A stretch of DNA of 64,000 nt from an uncultured Christensenellaceae bacterium (GCA_910588545.1 CAJUOU010000001.1:426723-490722), one strand, 5' to 3'; positions 1 to 9,508 are shown, counted from the first letter of the stretch. The notes: generated from the sequence alone by a model not told the origin. Program-made: numbers and translations.

Positions 1-61
1 TATATTATCGGAAGCTGTAGTCAAGCAGCCCGTAGGGATATTTGACATCAGCGATTGTTAA
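1..61 (+). CDS. possible 3' end of an unidentified gene (partial)
   Basis: One frame is open from the window edge to a TAA at 59-61 and reads ILSEAVVKQPVGIFDISDC. It is followed at once by two small hairpins, as expected at the end of a transcript, and its base composition is less AT-rich than the DNA after it. Nineteen residues are too few to assign a family. It could also be a chance open frame. Confidence 0.25.
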   Translation, partial: ILSEAVVKQPVGIFDISDC

Positions 62-75
62 TTCAAATTGGAAGC

Positions 76-118
76 GCTTGTGATAACAAGCTATATTGCG
101 ACAGCAATATAAAATTTT
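76..118 (+). terminator. tandem small hairpins, possible terminator
   Basis: Two stem-loops lie side by side: GCTTG/CAAGC (76-91) and ATATTGC/GCAATAT (93-110), the second followed by AAAATTTTAA. The T run is weak, so this is only a plausible terminator for the gene ending at 61. From here to 330 the DNA is very AT-rich and I see no gene. Confidence 0.35.
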
Positions 119-329
119 AATGGTAATTAAAATTTATTTTCTATAGTTTATAATATACATATTGTAAAATCAAATAATAAGATATTTTATCTTGTAGTGT
201 CATATAACTAAATTAACAATGTGTTTATTTAGTTACTTAAACTTAATTTTATTAAAATGTTAGGGAAGTATTTATATAAGCATTTTGTCAATAATTTTTA
301 TATAAATTATAATTAATAGGAGAGAGATT

Positions 330-413
330 ATGGATAAAAAAGAGTTTAAAAAAATCGAGCAAAGAAAAATCGACAATGAAAATTTAGAGCAAGCGTTGAA
401 AGACGAAAACTGA
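330..413 (+). CDS. 27-residue charged peptide, unknown
   Basis: The ATG at 330 is preceded by a good ribosome binding site (AGGAGAG) and opens a 27-codon frame ending in TGA. The peptide is almost entirely charged or polar (Lys, Glu, Asp, Gln, Asn) and should form one amphipathic helix. It has no cysteines, signal or membrane segment, and I recognise no family. The binding site is the main support. It stands alone in an AT-rich stretch between 118 and 580, with no other gene on either strand. Confidence 0.4.
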   Translation: MDKKEFKKIEQRKIDNENLEQALKDEN

Positions 414-579
414 AAAATATTTTACAAAGTATTATAAAAATACACTTAATTTATAACTAAATACTAAAAATAATTATATAATAATATCAAAATCATAACA
501 ATATTGAATTGTATGTAATATTAATGTAAAACTTGCAAATAATTAATTTACACTAAATAAATCAAAAAATTAGCTCATA

Positions 580-608
580 TTGACTTTTTTATTAATTAAT
601 GTTATAAC
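580..608 (+). promoter_or_regulatory. sigma-A promoter for the GH3 gene
   Basis: TTGACT and TATAAC are separated by exactly 17 bases, about 40 bases upstream of the GH3 start codon at 648. Confidence 0.55.
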
Positions 609-647
609 TAGAACAATAAAATATCAAATAATTAAAGAGGTAATTTT

Positions 648-3047
648 ATGTGTGATGCGAACGACATGACATTGGAAGAAAAAGCAAGTTTATTATCCGG
701 TAAAGATAATTGGCACACCAAAGCTGTAGACAGAGTTGGTGTGCCTAGTATTATGATGACCGACGGACCGCACGGGGTAAGAAAAATGAATGAGGGCGAG
801 TACGGAATTAATAGTAAAATAAAAACCACTTGCTTTCCTACTGCATCATGTGCTGCATGCAGTTTTGATACAGAGCTTGCAAACAAAATGGCTAAAGCTA
901 TTGCATTAGAGGCAAAAGCAAATAATGTCGCAGTGGTTTTAGGTCCGGGTGCCAATATAAAACGTTCCCCACTTTGCGGACGAAATTTTGAATATTATTC
1001 CGAAGACCCTTGCCTAAGCGGTAATATGGCGGGAAATTTTATTTTGGGTATGAACGAGGAAAATGTAGGCTGTTCGTTAAAACATTTTGCTGCAAACAAT
1101 CAGGAATACAGACGTTTTATCGAAAGTAATAATATAGATATGCGTGCTTTGATGGATATATATCTAAAAAGCTTTAAAATTGCTATGGATATCTCAAAAC
1201 CTGCCACAATTATGTGTGCATACAATAAAATTAACGAAGTGTATTGCTCGGAAAATAAATGGTTGCTTACGGATATTTTGCGTGAAAAATTCGGCTTTGA
1301 CGGGCTTGTTATGTCAGATTGGGGGGCAGTAAATAATCGTGTTAAAGCTGTGGAAGCAGGACTTGATTTGGAAATGCCGTCTTGTAACGGTGTTACCGAT
1401 AAACAAGTGGTAAAAGCCGTACAAAACGGAGAGTTGGAAGAAAAATATTTTGATAAAGCAGTTCAAAATGTATTGAATTTGGTAGATAAATACAAATATA
1501 TCAATGATATTAGAGTTTGCTTTGACGAAAAGGAGCATTATGCACTTGCAAAAGAAATTGCTGAGAATTCTGCTGTTTTAATGAAAAATGAGGATAATGT
1601 TTTGCCGCTAAAAGCAGAAGAAAAAGTTTTGGTCGTTGGAGATATGGCAAAAATAAGCCGTTTTCAAGGTGGCGGTAGTTCGCATATAACACCGTTTTTT
1701 GAAACTTCTTTAACTGACGGACTTGATAAGTTAGGCGTGCAATACGATTATTTGGACGGATATCACAAAAAATATAATAATGACAATAGTGATTTGATAG
1801 AAAAAATCAAAAAAGTAGCTGCAAATTATGACAAAATCGTGCTTTGTGTAGGTTTGCCTGACAATATGGAAGTGGAAGGACTTGACCGAAAACATATAAA
1901 TTTGCCTGTAATGCACGATAAATTGGTTAGCGGTATAGCAAGTATTCATAAAAAAGTTGTGGTTGTTTTATTTGCGGGGTCATGCGTGGAATTGCCTTGG
2001 CGTAACGAAGTAAGCGGTTTGTTGAATATGTATTTGGCAGGCAGCGGAAGCGGCGAAGCATGTGCAAATATTTTATACGGCAAAGTTAATCCAAGCGGTA
2101 GACTTGCGGAAAGTTATCCTATAAAGCTGGAGGATTGCAATTCGTTTAACAATTTCTACTATGACAGTGATAGGACTTATTATTCTGACAGCATTTATGT
2201 CGGCTACAGATATTATGATATTGCTAATACGAAAGTAGCTTATCCTTTCGGTTACGGTTTGAGTTATACGACTTTTGAGTATAGTGATATAGAGCTAGAG
2301 GATGAGTTTGATATTGAAAAGGGTGGAAAATTAAACATTACAATTAAAAATACGGGAAATACTGACGGAAAGGAAGTAGTTCAAGTATATATTGGCAAAA
2401 AAGATTCCAAATATTTACGTCCGATAAAGGAATTGAAAGCATTTACCAAAATTAGTGTAAAGGCAAATGAAAGTGCGAGTGTTACAATAGTTTTAAACAG
2501 ACATAATTTTGAAATTTACGATATAAATTTGCAGGATTATGTTGTTGAAAGCGGGGAATATCAAATTTATATTTGCAAAAACAGTGAAGAAATTATAAAA
2601 ACCCTTAGCATAAATGTCATAAGCAAAGATAGATGTGTTGGAGATGACAGAGAAATGTTGGCATACAAGCCAAAAGATAACTCTTTCCCAATACAAGAGT
2701 TTGAAAAAATATCTGGCGAAAAAACAATCGAGTCAAGAAAAGTTGCCAAAAAAGGCGAGTTTACCGAGTATAACTGCTTGAGTGAAATTGCTGAATATAG
2801 TTTAACTGCAAGGTTTATTTTGTTTTGCATTCGCAATATAATTCCTTTGGCAACAGGCGAAGGTAAGGATACAGGCGGCTTTATGATGAGTTATGAACAA
2901 ATGCGTTCTAATCCTTTATTTAAACTAGGACAATCGAGCGGTGGAGCTTTGAATGAGCAAAAAATTCAAGGTATAGTTGATATATTTAACGGTCATTTAT
3001 TCCGTGGAATTAGTAAAATGACTAAATCCAATAATAAAAATAAATAG
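648..3047 (+). CDS. glycoside hydrolase family 3, beta-glucosidase-like
   Basis: A 799-residue GH3 enzyme, expected to release terminal beta-linked sugars from oligosaccharides. The N-terminal barrel carries the KHF-AANNQE and R-A-L substrate-site segments, and the SDW motif places the nucleophile at Asp224. A second alpha/beta domain follows (about 300-520), then a fibronectin-III-like domain (about 560-650). The last 130 residues form an extra helical tail with MSYEQMRSNPLFKLG, which I know from cytoplasmic GH3 enzymes of Firmicutes. There is no signal peptide, so it should act on imported di- or oligosaccharides. The start at 648 follows AGAGG. It appears monocistronic with its own promoter. 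The sugar specificity cannot be read from sequence. Confidence 0.93.
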   Translation: MCDANDMTLEEKASLLSGKDNWHTKAVDRVGVPSIMMTDGPHGVRKMNEGEYGINSKIKTTCFPTASCAACSFDTELANKMAKAIALEAKANNVAVVLGPGANIKRSPLCGRNFEYYSEDPCLSGNMAGNFILGMNEENVGCSLKHFAANNQEYRRFIESNNIDMRALMDIYLKSFKIAMDISKPATIMCAYNKINEVYCSENKWLLTDILREKFGFDGLVMSDWGAVNNRVKAVEAGLDLEMPSCNGVTDKQVVKAVQNGELEEKYFDKAVQNVLNLVDKYKYINDIRVCFDEKEHYALAKEIAENSAVLMKNEDNVLPLKAEEKVLVVGDMAKISRFQGGGSSHITPFFETSLTDGLDKLGVQYDYLDGYHKKYNNDNSDLIEKIKKVAANYDKIVLCVGLPDNMEVEGLDRKHINLPVMHDKLVSGIASIHKKVVVVLFAGSCVELPWRNEVSGLLNMYLAGSGSGEACANILYGKVNPSGRLAESYPIKLEDCNSFNNFYYDSDRTYYSDSIYVGYRYYDIANTKVAYPFGYGLSYTTFEYSDIELEDEFDIEKGGKLNITIKNTGNTDGKEVVQVYIGKKDSKYLRPIKELKAFTKISVKANESASVTIVLNRHNFEIYDINLQDYVVESGEYQIYICKNSEEIIKTLSINVISKDRCVGDDREMLAYKPKDNSFPIQEFEKISGEKTIESRKVAKKGEFTEYNCLSEIAEYSLTARFILFCIRNIIPLATGEGKDTGGFMMSYEQMRSNPLFKLGQSSGGALNEQKIQGIVDIFNGHLFRGISKMTKSNNKNK

Positions 3048-3081
3048 TAATTTACGTACATTCAAATAAAGGAAATAAAAT

Positions 3082-3639
3082 TTGTTTCATAATGGAGGTA
3101 TAACGATTGAAACACCACGTTTGATTTTGAGAAAATTTACTTTAAATGATGTTGACACATCTTTTAAAAATTGGACAAGTGACGATAAGGTTACCGAATT
3201 TTTAAGGTGGCAAACTCATAAGGATATTAAAGTTACAAAATCAGTTATAAAAAAGTGGATAAAAGACTATAAAAAGCCTGATTTCTATCAATGGGCGATT
3301 GTTTTAAAGGAAATCAATCAACCTATTGGCACAATTAGTGGTTTTGGTTTGTGCGAAAAGACAAACAAAGTACATATCGGTTATTGTATTGGTGCTCAAT
3401 GGTGGCATCAAGGGGTTATGAGTGAAGCACTTGCAGCCGTAATGAAATTCTTTTTTGAACAAGTAAAAGTAAATAGAATTGAATCAATGCATGACCCAAA
3501 CAATCCAAACTCCGGCAAAGTTATGAAAAAGTGTGGAATGTTATATGAAGGAACTTTAAGACAAGCAGATTATAGTAATAAAGGAATAGTAGATGCTTGT
3601 GTTTATGGTCTGCTTGCACAAGATTATTTTAAAAATTAG
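3082..3639 (+). CDS. GNAT N-acetyltransferase, RimJ/RimL type
   Basis: A 185-residue GNAT-fold acetyltransferase that should transfer acetyl from acetyl-CoA to an amine. It opens with the RimJ/RimL signature IETPRLILRKF and continues with the substrate loop, the HIGYCIG strand, a QG-V-SEAL acetyl-CoA loop and the N-SGKVMKKCGM segment. The chosen start is TTG at 3082, behind AAAGGA. An ATT codon at 3103 sits behind a stronger GGAGG but would be an unusual start. The gene lies 34 bases after the GH3 gene with no terminator between, so the two may be co-transcribed. A paralogous GNAT lies at 33 kb. Its substrate is unknown. Confidence 0.88.
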   Translation: MFHNGGITIETPRLILRKFTLNDVDTSFKNWTSDDKVTEFLRWQTHKDIKVTKSVIKKWIKDYKKPDFYQWAIVLKEINQPIGTISGFGLCEKTNKVHIGYCIGAQWWHQGVMSEALAAVMKFFFEQVKVNRIESMHDPNNPNSGKVMKKCGMLYEGTLRQADYSNKGIVDACVYGLLAQDYFKN

Positions 3640-3641
3640 AT

Positions 3642-3674
3642 AAAAAATCACACAATTAGTGTGATTTTTTTATT
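3642..3674 (+). terminator. Rho-independent terminator
   Basis: A perfect hairpin AAATCACAC/GTGTGATTT with a 5-base loop and a T run follows the GNAT stop. It would close the rightward GH3-GNAT unit. Confidence 0.85.
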
Positions 3675-3766
3675 TAAACTTGTGATTTTATTTTAGAAAA
3701 TTAATTTTAAACGTTATTATATAGTAAATTTTTTGTTTGCAAGTTTGTTTATTAGACATAATTTAG

Positions 3767-4942
3767 TTAACATTCGGTATAATTTCTGTCTACATTTATC
3801 ACAAGATTGCATGTAGTATCTTGTTCTTTTATATTTTTTTGTAAGTTTTGCTTTACTTCATCGTCCGAAAGTTTAAACTCCATAGGCAATACAATATCAA
3901 AAATCAAATTATTGCTGTTTACCCCTTGCACCATCCTAAAATCGTGTATTGTTATGCGGTTATCTATTTGTTTTGCAAGTTCCGTTATCATTGATTTGTA
4001 TTTGTTTGACTCTTCATCGTCCTTATTAATCGGGTCCATGTGTATAAGTAATTGAGTGGTTTGGGTACTTAGTTCTCTTTCAATTTTATCAATTAGTTCA
4101 TGACTTTTAAGCATATCTTGTTTGCAGTCGACTTCCACATGTAGGCTTACAAAATATCTGTTTGGACCATAATTATGTACTATCATATCGTGAATTCCAA
4201 GCACACCATCGTAGCTTTGTACGGCCTTTGCAATGTCTAAAACCATTTGTTTATCTGCTTTTTCGCCAAGTAAAGGATTGAAAGTGCTAATCATAAGTTT
4301 GATACCTTGAACAATTATAAGCAGTGCAACGACTATGCCGAAATATCCATCCAAATTTACTTTTAAATAGTGAGATATAAAAGTGGAAATCAAAATCATT
4401 ATACTTACTAAACAGTCGTTTATACAATCGATAGCTACGCCTTTTAAGGTGGAGGAGTTGATTTTTTTATACATTGTAAAGTTATAAATAAATAGCATAA
4501 CTTTTACAAGGATGGAAAAAATCAATATTCCTATTGTTATATAACTAAAAGTCGAGGCTGTATTTGCTATTATTTTTTCTACAGATGACTTTATAAGCTC
4601 TAGACCAAGCATGATAATGATAAAAGAGATTATCATTGCAGCCAAATATTCGGCTCTTGCATGCCCGAAAGGGTGTTTTTTATCCGCAGGCTTGTCTGCA
4701 ATTTTAAAGCTTATCATACTTACTGCAGAAGATGCTGTATCGGAAATATTGTTTAAACCGTCACTTGCAACCGAAATACTGCTAAAAATCAAGCCGACAA
4801 TAAGTTTGGAAACACCTATCAAACAGTTTGCGATTATTCCTACAAAGCTTGCAATAGCACCTATTAAATTACGTAAACGTGCATCAGTTTGTTTTTCTTG
4901 AGGTTGTTTTTTTAATATTTTTTTAGCTATAAATACCGACAT
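3767..4942 (-). CDS. cation diffusion facilitator (CDF) metal exporter
   Basis: A 391-residue CDF-family proton/divalent-metal antiporter. Metal-site Asp residues are visible in ASDGLNNISD (TM2) and in IDCIND (TM5), the usual D-xxx-D arrangement, with about six membrane helices up to roughly residue 220. A cytoplasmic ferredoxin-like domain follows (VQSYDGVLGIHDM), then an unusually long C-terminal tail with a second such domain. I chose the ATG at 4942 because GGAGG lies 7 bases before it; the upstream TTG at 4948 is too close to that site. The start overlaps the stop of the 57-residue gene in a TAATG junction. The metal (Mn, Zn, Fe or Co) cannot be told. Confidence 0.92.
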   Translation of the reverse strand: MSVFIAKKILKKQPQEKQTDARLRNLIGAIASFVGIIANCLIGVSKLIVGLIFSSISVASDGLNNISDTASSAVSMISFKIADKPADKKHPFGHARAEYLAAMIISFIIIMLGLELIKSSVEKIIANTASTFSYITIGILIFSILVKVMLFIYNFTMYKKINSSTLKGVAIDCINDCLVSIMILISTFISHYLKVNLDGYFGIVVALLIIVQGIKLMISTFNPLLGEKADKQMVLDIAKAVQSYDGVLGIHDMIVHNYGPNRYFVSLHVEVDCKQDMLKSHELIDKIERELSTQTTQLLIHMDPINKDDEESNKYKSMITELAKQIDNRITIHDFRMVQGVNSNNLIFDIVLPMEFKLSDDEVKQNLQKNIKEQDTTCNLVINVDRNYTEC

Positions 4943-5115
4943 TACCAATCCTCCTTAATGGAAAGTTTGATATCTGTATAAAATTCTTTGTATTTTTGCT
5001 TAAAGGCTTCGGCACTGTCGCTGATTTCATATAGCTCATCTGGGTCAAAATCTGCGATATCCACCCCGTCATCATCCATTTTTTCGGACAATTTCATTAA
5101 AGTATAGTTATCCAT
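4942..5115 (-). CDS. 57-residue acidic protein, translationally coupled to the CDF exporter
   Basis: An open frame beginning at the ATG at 5115 and ending in TAA that shares one base with the CDF start (TAATG). The Shine-Dalgarno for the CDF gene lies inside its last codons, so translation is probably coupled. The protein is soluble and rich in Asp and Glu, with clusters MDDDGVDIADFDPDELYE in the middle and a basic/aromatic helix after it. It has no Cys or His, so it is not an obvious metallochaperone, although its carboxylates could bind cations. Its own ribosome binding site is AAGGAAA. I recognise no family. Confidence 0.65.
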   Translation of the reverse strand: MDNYTLMKLSEKMDDDGVDIADFDPDELYEISDSAEAFKQKYKEFYTDIKLSIKEDW

Positions 5116-5145
5116 TTACATTTCCTTAGTTAAATTAATGTATTA

Positions 5146-5174
5146 ATTATAGCATTTTGTTTGATATTTTACAA
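5146..5174 (-). promoter_or_regulatory. promoter for the small gene-CDF unit
   Basis: On the minus strand TTGTAA (5174-5169) and TATAAT (5151-5146) are 17 bases apart, with a TGC extended -10, about 30 bases upstream of the 57-residue gene. Confidence 0.65.
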
Positions 5175-5333
5175 GTATAAAACGCTAATTACAAAAAATA
5201 CTTTTTTATTTTAAATAAAAAGTTCGACAATAAAAATCTATATGAAAAAAATAGAAAAAACAAATTTTGATATATTTTGCGCTTGAGGTTAATAAATTTA
5301 ATATATATTATATAAATAAAATCAAAATATCTA

Positions 5334-5362
5334 TTGCTTTTTAATTTAAAGTATGCTAAAAT
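5334..5362 (+). promoter_or_regulatory. candidate promoter for citrate synthase
   Basis: TTGCTT and TAAAAT are separated by 17 bases and lie about 30 bases before the start codon at 5393. The -35 is imperfect. The stretch 5175-5333 is AT-rich, with nothing else visible. Confidence 0.45.
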
Positions 5363-5392
5363 ATACTAGATTAATTATGCAAGGAGGATATA

Positions 5393-6769
5393 ATGACAGA
5401 TTTTAAAAGTTTTTTGGAAGAGGTGCAAGCTGATATTGACGACTTGGCTGTTATGGCAAAAGATAGTACTTATATCAAAAGTGAGTACTACGATAAGTAT
5501 GACGTAAAACGTGGCTTGCGCGATATCAACGGAAAAGGGGTGCTTACAGGCCTTACTGAAATTTCCGATATCATTTCTAGTAAAACAAACGAAGATGGAA
5601 AATCTGTTCCTTGCAAAGGCGAACTATATTACAGAGGAATTAAAATTCAAGATATCGTAAATGGTTTTGCAGGCTTGGGCAACAGGTACGGGTTTGAGGA
5701 GTCTGCCTATCTTTTGTTATTTGGTAAACTCCCTAATAATGACGAATTGAAAAAGTTTATCGAAATTTTAGGCGGTTTTAGAAGATTGCCCAACAGCTTT
5801 GTACGCGATATTATCATGAAAGCACCGACTAACGATATGATGATTGCTTTGTCACGTTCGGTTTTGACATTATATTCTTACGACAGCAATCCGGATGACA
5901 TAAGCATTACAAACGTTTTAAGGCAATGTTTGCAATTAATTGCACAGTTTCCGTTGCTTGCCGTTTACGGATATAATGTTTACAAACATTACTATAATTC
6001 CGAAAGTTTGCTTATAAGAAAGCCTAATCCCGACTATTCGATAGCGGAAAATTTGCTTTATATTTTACGTGAAGACGGCAATTTTACTCCTTTGGAGGCT
6101 GAATTGTTGGATATTTGTTTGGTTTTACATGCAGAACATGGCGGAGGAAATAACAGCTCGTTTACAACCCACGTTGTAAGTTCGTCCGGTACGGATACAT
6201 ATAGTTCCATTGCTGCATCGTTAGGCTCGTTAAAAGGGCCAAGGCATGGCGGTGCAAACATAAAAGTAGTTAAAATGATAGAAGATATGAAAGCTAATCT
6301 TGTCGATTATTCGGACGAATCCGTAACAAAATATTTGGAAGATTTGCTTGATAAAAAAGCATTTGACCGAAGTGGTTTGATTTACGGAATGGGGCATGCG
6401 GTATATTCCTTATCGGACCCAAGAGCGGATATTTTAAAATCTTACATAAAAGCACTTGCCAATGAAAAAAATGCACAAGGCGAGTTTGAACTTTATGAGA
6501 AAATACAAAGATTAGCCCCTGAAATAATCGGCAAAAAACGTTCGATTTACAAAGGTGTAAGCTGTAATATAGATTTTTACTCTGGCTTTTTGTACAACAT
6601 GCTTGGCTTGCCTGTAGAATTATTTACACCGATTTTTGCTATTGCAAGAGTAGTAGGCTGGTCGGCTCATAGGATTGAGGAACTGTCAAACAACGGCAAA
6701 ATAATTCGTCCGGGTTACAATGCTGTATGCGAATATAAGGAATATGTAGCACGCGACGAAAGAAAATAA
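5393..6769 (+). CDS. gltA: citrate synthase
   Basis: A 458-residue type I citrate synthase that condenses oxaloacetate and acetyl-CoA, the entry to the oxidative TCA arm that supplies 2-oxoglutarate and glutamate. The catalytic set is visible: His249 in HGGGNNSSF, His285 in GPRHGGAN, His335 in GMGHAVYS and Asp394 in NIDFYSGFLY. An N-terminal extension of about 50 residues precedes the core, as in many clostridial enzymes. The start at 5393 lies behind AAGGAGG. The gene stands alone, with no aconitase or isocitrate dehydrogenase next to it. 2-Methylcitrate synthase activity cannot be excluded. Confidence 0.94.
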   Translation: MTDFKSFLEEVQADIDDLAVMAKDSTYIKSEYYDKYDVKRGLRDINGKGVLTGLTEISDIISSKTNEDGKSVPCKGELYYRGIKIQDIVNGFAGLGNRYGFEESAYLLLFGKLPNNDELKKFIEILGGFRRLPNSFVRDIIMKAPTNDMMIALSRSVLTLYSYDSNPDDISITNVLRQCLQLIAQFPLLAVYGYNVYKHYYNSESLLIRKPNPDYSIAENLLYILREDGNFTPLEAELLDICLVLHAEHGGGNNSSFTTHVVSSSGTDTYSSIAASLGSLKGPRHGGANIKVVKMIEDMKANLVDYSDESVTKYLEDLLDKKAFDRSGLIYGMGHAVYSLSDPRADILKSYIKALANEKNAQGEFELYEKIQRLAPEIIGKKRSIYKGVSCNIDFYSGFLYNMLGLPVELFTPIFAIARVVGWSAHRIEELSNNGKIIRPGYNAVCEYKEYVARDERK

Positions 6770-6787
6770 TATTTAGTAAAATTATTG

Positions 6788-6816
6788 TTGACAAATTTAT
6801 TTTACGATTGTAATTT
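6788..6816 (+). promoter_or_regulatory. candidate promoter for the CNNM-dgt-dnaG run
   Basis: A perfect TTGACA is followed after 17 bases by TAATTT, about 130 bases upstream of the CNNM gene. The long leader shows no riboswitch that I recognise. Confidence 0.45.
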
Positions 6817-6949
6817 AATTTATAAATAGTGAAATGAAAGCAATTATTATTACAAAGTAAAATAACAAAAAACACGATTTTAATAAAAATCAAATAAAAA
6901 CAAATACCGAAAGGTAAATTTATATCATAACAAAAAAAAGGAAAAAACT

Positions 6950-8422
6950 ATGTCCCCCCAATGTATAGGTTATATTATTGGAATTATTGCATTGACAGTT
7001 CTATCTGCATTTTTTAGTGCATCGGAGACTGCATACAACAGTTTGAATAAAATCAAACTAAAAAACAAAGCTAATGAGGGCTCAAAAGGTGCTAAAAAAG
7101 CTTTGTTGCTTGTTGATAACTATGATAAATTGATTACCACAATTTTGATTGGTAACAACATAGTCAATATTGCGGCAGCAACTATTGCAACTTTGCTTTT
7201 TACAGAGTTTATCAAGTCGGCTGACTTGGCGGCAACTGTTTCTACTATTGTTGTAACAGTTATTACTTTAATTTTTGGCGAAATAACACCAAAAAGTATT
7301 GCCAAAGAATTTAGTGAAAGTTTTGCGTCAAAAGTTGCGACTATATTGCAAATTTTGTGTTTGATTTTTACTCCTTTCACTTATATTTTCTCATTATGGC
7401 AAAAATTAATGATAAAAATATTCAAACCTAGTGCCAACTCGGGTATGAGCGAGGCGGAATTGATTACAATGGTAGACGAGGCAACTACCGAGGGCGGTAT
7501 TGACAAAGACGAAGGAGAACTTATCCGTAGTGCGATAGAGTTTAACGAACTTACAGTAAAAGATATTTTTACTCCGCGTGTGGATGTCATCGCTGTAGAC
7601 GTTGAGGCAAAAAAAGACGAATTGCGTGATTTGTTTTTGGAAAACGGTTTTTCCAGATTACCTGTTTTCGAAGAGGATATCGATAATGTAATAGGTATAC
7701 TGCATGAGAAAGACTTTTATAAAAATTACTTTAAAAAAGAGTTCGATATACGAAAATATATGACCAAAACTATTTGGGTTACATTAAACTCAAACCTTTC
7801 AAGCGTATTGAAAATGTTGCAAAAGTCAAAGGCTCACATGGCTGTCGTGCTTGACGAGTACGGCGGTACAGCAGGTATTGTGACATTAGAAGATATTTTG
7901 GAAGAGCTTGTCGGAGAAATTTGGGACGAACATGACGAGGTAGTAGAAGATATTGCGCAGATAAGTGAAAATGAATATCAAATCACAGGCGGCTGCAATA
8001 TCGAAGATATGTTTGACAAGTTAGAGCAAAAATACGATAGCGACGATTTGGAAGTTACAACTGTCAGCGGTTGGATAGTTGACCATTTCGGTTATATTCC
8101 AAGTAGCGGGGAGCAATTTGATTTTAATAATCTTACTATTAAAGTATTGGATGCTGACCCTAAAAAGATTGAAAAAATTTATGTTAAGGTTTTAAATAAG
8201 CAGGAAGAGGAAGAAGAAAATACTTTTATAGATAAATTCTTTATGAAAGACAACGACGAGAAAGAAGATGATGTCAAAAAGTCTGAAAAATTGTTCCATA
8301 AGGACGATAAACCTGTTGATAATATTGAAAAGCCAAACATAAAGTCGGAAAAAAATAGCGAAAATGAAAATAAAATTTTGTTTGACGATATTGAAATTTC
8401 CAATTTTGATAAAAATCAATAA
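6950..8422 (+). CDS. CNNM/CorC-family membrane protein (DUF21-CBS-CorC)
   Basis: A 490-residue integral membrane protein. Residues about 1-170 form the DUF21 domain with four hydrophobic segments and the FSASETA and GEITPKS motifs. A tandem CBS pair follows (about 195-325: FTPRVDVIAVD, AVVLDEYGGTAGIVTLEDILEELVG), then a CorC/HlyC domain with GGCNIEDM. The last 80 residues are a lysine- and acid-rich disordered tail. Family members are linked to Mg2+ or Co2+ efflux and homeostasis; the hemolysin name is historical. The gene begins 14 bases after AAAGGA and ends 15 bases before dgt, which suggests one operon. Confidence 0.9.
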   Translation: MSPQCIGYIIGIIALTVLSAFFSASETAYNSLNKIKLKNKANEGSKGAKKALLLVDNYDKLITTILIGNNIVNIAAATIATLLFTEFIKSADLAATVSTIVVTVITLIFGEITPKSIAKEFSESFASKVATILQILCLIFTPFTYIFSLWQKLMIKIFKPSANSGMSEAELITMVDEATTEGGIDKDEGELIRSAIEFNELTVKDIFTPRVDVIAVDVEAKKDELRDLFLENGFSRLPVFEEDIDNVIGILHEKDFYKNYFKKEFDIRKYMTKTIWVTLNSNLSSVLKMLQKSKAHMAVVLDEYGGTAGIVTLEDILEELVGEIWDEHDEVVEDIAQISENEYQITGGCNIEDMFDKLEQKYDSDDLEVTTVSGWIVDHFGYIPSSGEQFDFNNLTIKVLDADPKKIEKIYVKVLNKQEEEEENTFIDKFFMKDNDEKEDDVKKSEKLFHKDDKPVDNIEKPNIKSEKNSENENKILFDDIEISNFDKNQ

Positions 8423-8437
8423 ATAAGGAAGATAAAT

Positions 8438-9433
8438 ATGTTAGAGCACATTTATGAGTTTGAAAAACAATATTTAAGCAAATACGCTTGTCATTCTTTA
8501 AACACAAAAGGTAGGGAAATAGCAGTCGAGCCGTCTACTTTGAGGACAGAGTTTCAAAGGGACAGGGATAGAATTATTCATAGTAAGGCATTCAGGCGTT
8601 TAAAACATAAAACGCAAGTTTTTTTATCTCCTAAGGGCGACCATTACAGGACACGCCTTACTCATACCTTGGAAGTTATGCAAGTGGCTAGAACAGTTGC
8701 AAGAGCTTTAAAGTTAAACGAAGATTTGACCGAGGCAATAAGTTTGGGACACGATTTGGGACATACTCCTTTTGGGCATAGCGGAGAAAATGTGCTTAAC
8801 AGATTAAATCCTAATGGTTTTGAGCATAACAAACACAGCTTAAGAGTTGTGGAGTTATTGGAAAATGACGGGGAAGGTCTTAATTTGACTTTTGAAGTTC
8901 GTGACGGAATTTTGCATCATAAAAAAAGCGGTAAGCCATCAACTTTAGAGGGCAAAATCGTAAGTTATGCGGATAGAATCGCTTATATGAATCACGATAT
9001 AGAGGATGCGATTTTGGGCGGTATATTGACGGAAAGCGATATTCCTAAATACATAACCGATGTGCTTGGCGACAGCAAAGCAAAAAGAATAAATACCTTG
9101 GTAAATGACTTGGTAGCAAATAGCTATAACAAAGATTTTGTCGCTTATTCAAATGATATCGACAAAATGGCTGATGAATTAAGAGACTTTATGTTCAAAA
9201 GCGTTTATTTTAATCCAAAAGCTAAAATCGAAGAGCAAAAAGCAAATCAAATGATTGAGTTTTTATATGATTATTATATGAAAAACATAGACAAGCTACC
9301 TGCTTTTTATATCGGTTTGATAGAAAAATGGGGCAAGGATAATGCCGTAACCGATTACATTGCTAGTATGACAGATACTTTTGCTGTTAAAGCTTTTGAA
9401 GATTTGTTTGTTCCTAATTGTTGGAATATCTAG
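8438..9433 (+). CDS. dgt: dGTP triphosphohydrolase-like HD protein
   Basis: A 331-residue HD-superfamily enzyme that splits dNTPs to nucleoside and triphosphate. The metal site is evident in RLTHTLEVMQVAR (first His), SLGHDLGHTPFGHSGE (HD pair) and DRIAYMNHDIEDA. The N-terminal RDRDRIIHSKAFRRLKHKTQV is the typical signature of the short deoxyguanosinetriphosphatase-like class found next to dnaG in Firmicutes. The start at 8438 follows AAGGAAG. It sits directly upstream of dnaG, where it may tune dNTP pools during replication. Confidence 0.93.
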   Translation: MLEHIYEFEKQYLSKYACHSLNTKGREIAVEPSTLRTEFQRDRDRIIHSKAFRRLKHKTQVFLSPKGDHYRTRLTHTLEVMQVARTVARALKLNEDLTEAISLGHDLGHTPFGHSGENVLNRLNPNGFEHNKHSLRVVELLENDGEGLNLTFEVRDGILHHKKSGKPSTLEGKIVSYADRIAYMNHDIEDAILGGILTESDIPKYITDVLGDSKAKRINTLVNDLVANSYNKDFVAYSNDIDKMADELRDFMFKSVYFNPKAKIEEQKANQMIEFLYDYYMKNIDKLPAFYIGLIEKWGKDNAVTDYIASMTDTFAVKAFEDLFVPNCWNI

Positions 9434-9508
9434 TTTAAATCAAATTTTGTTTGATATATGTAATTATTTTTAGCTTTTTATTGCAAAATAATTATAAAGG
9501 AGTACACT

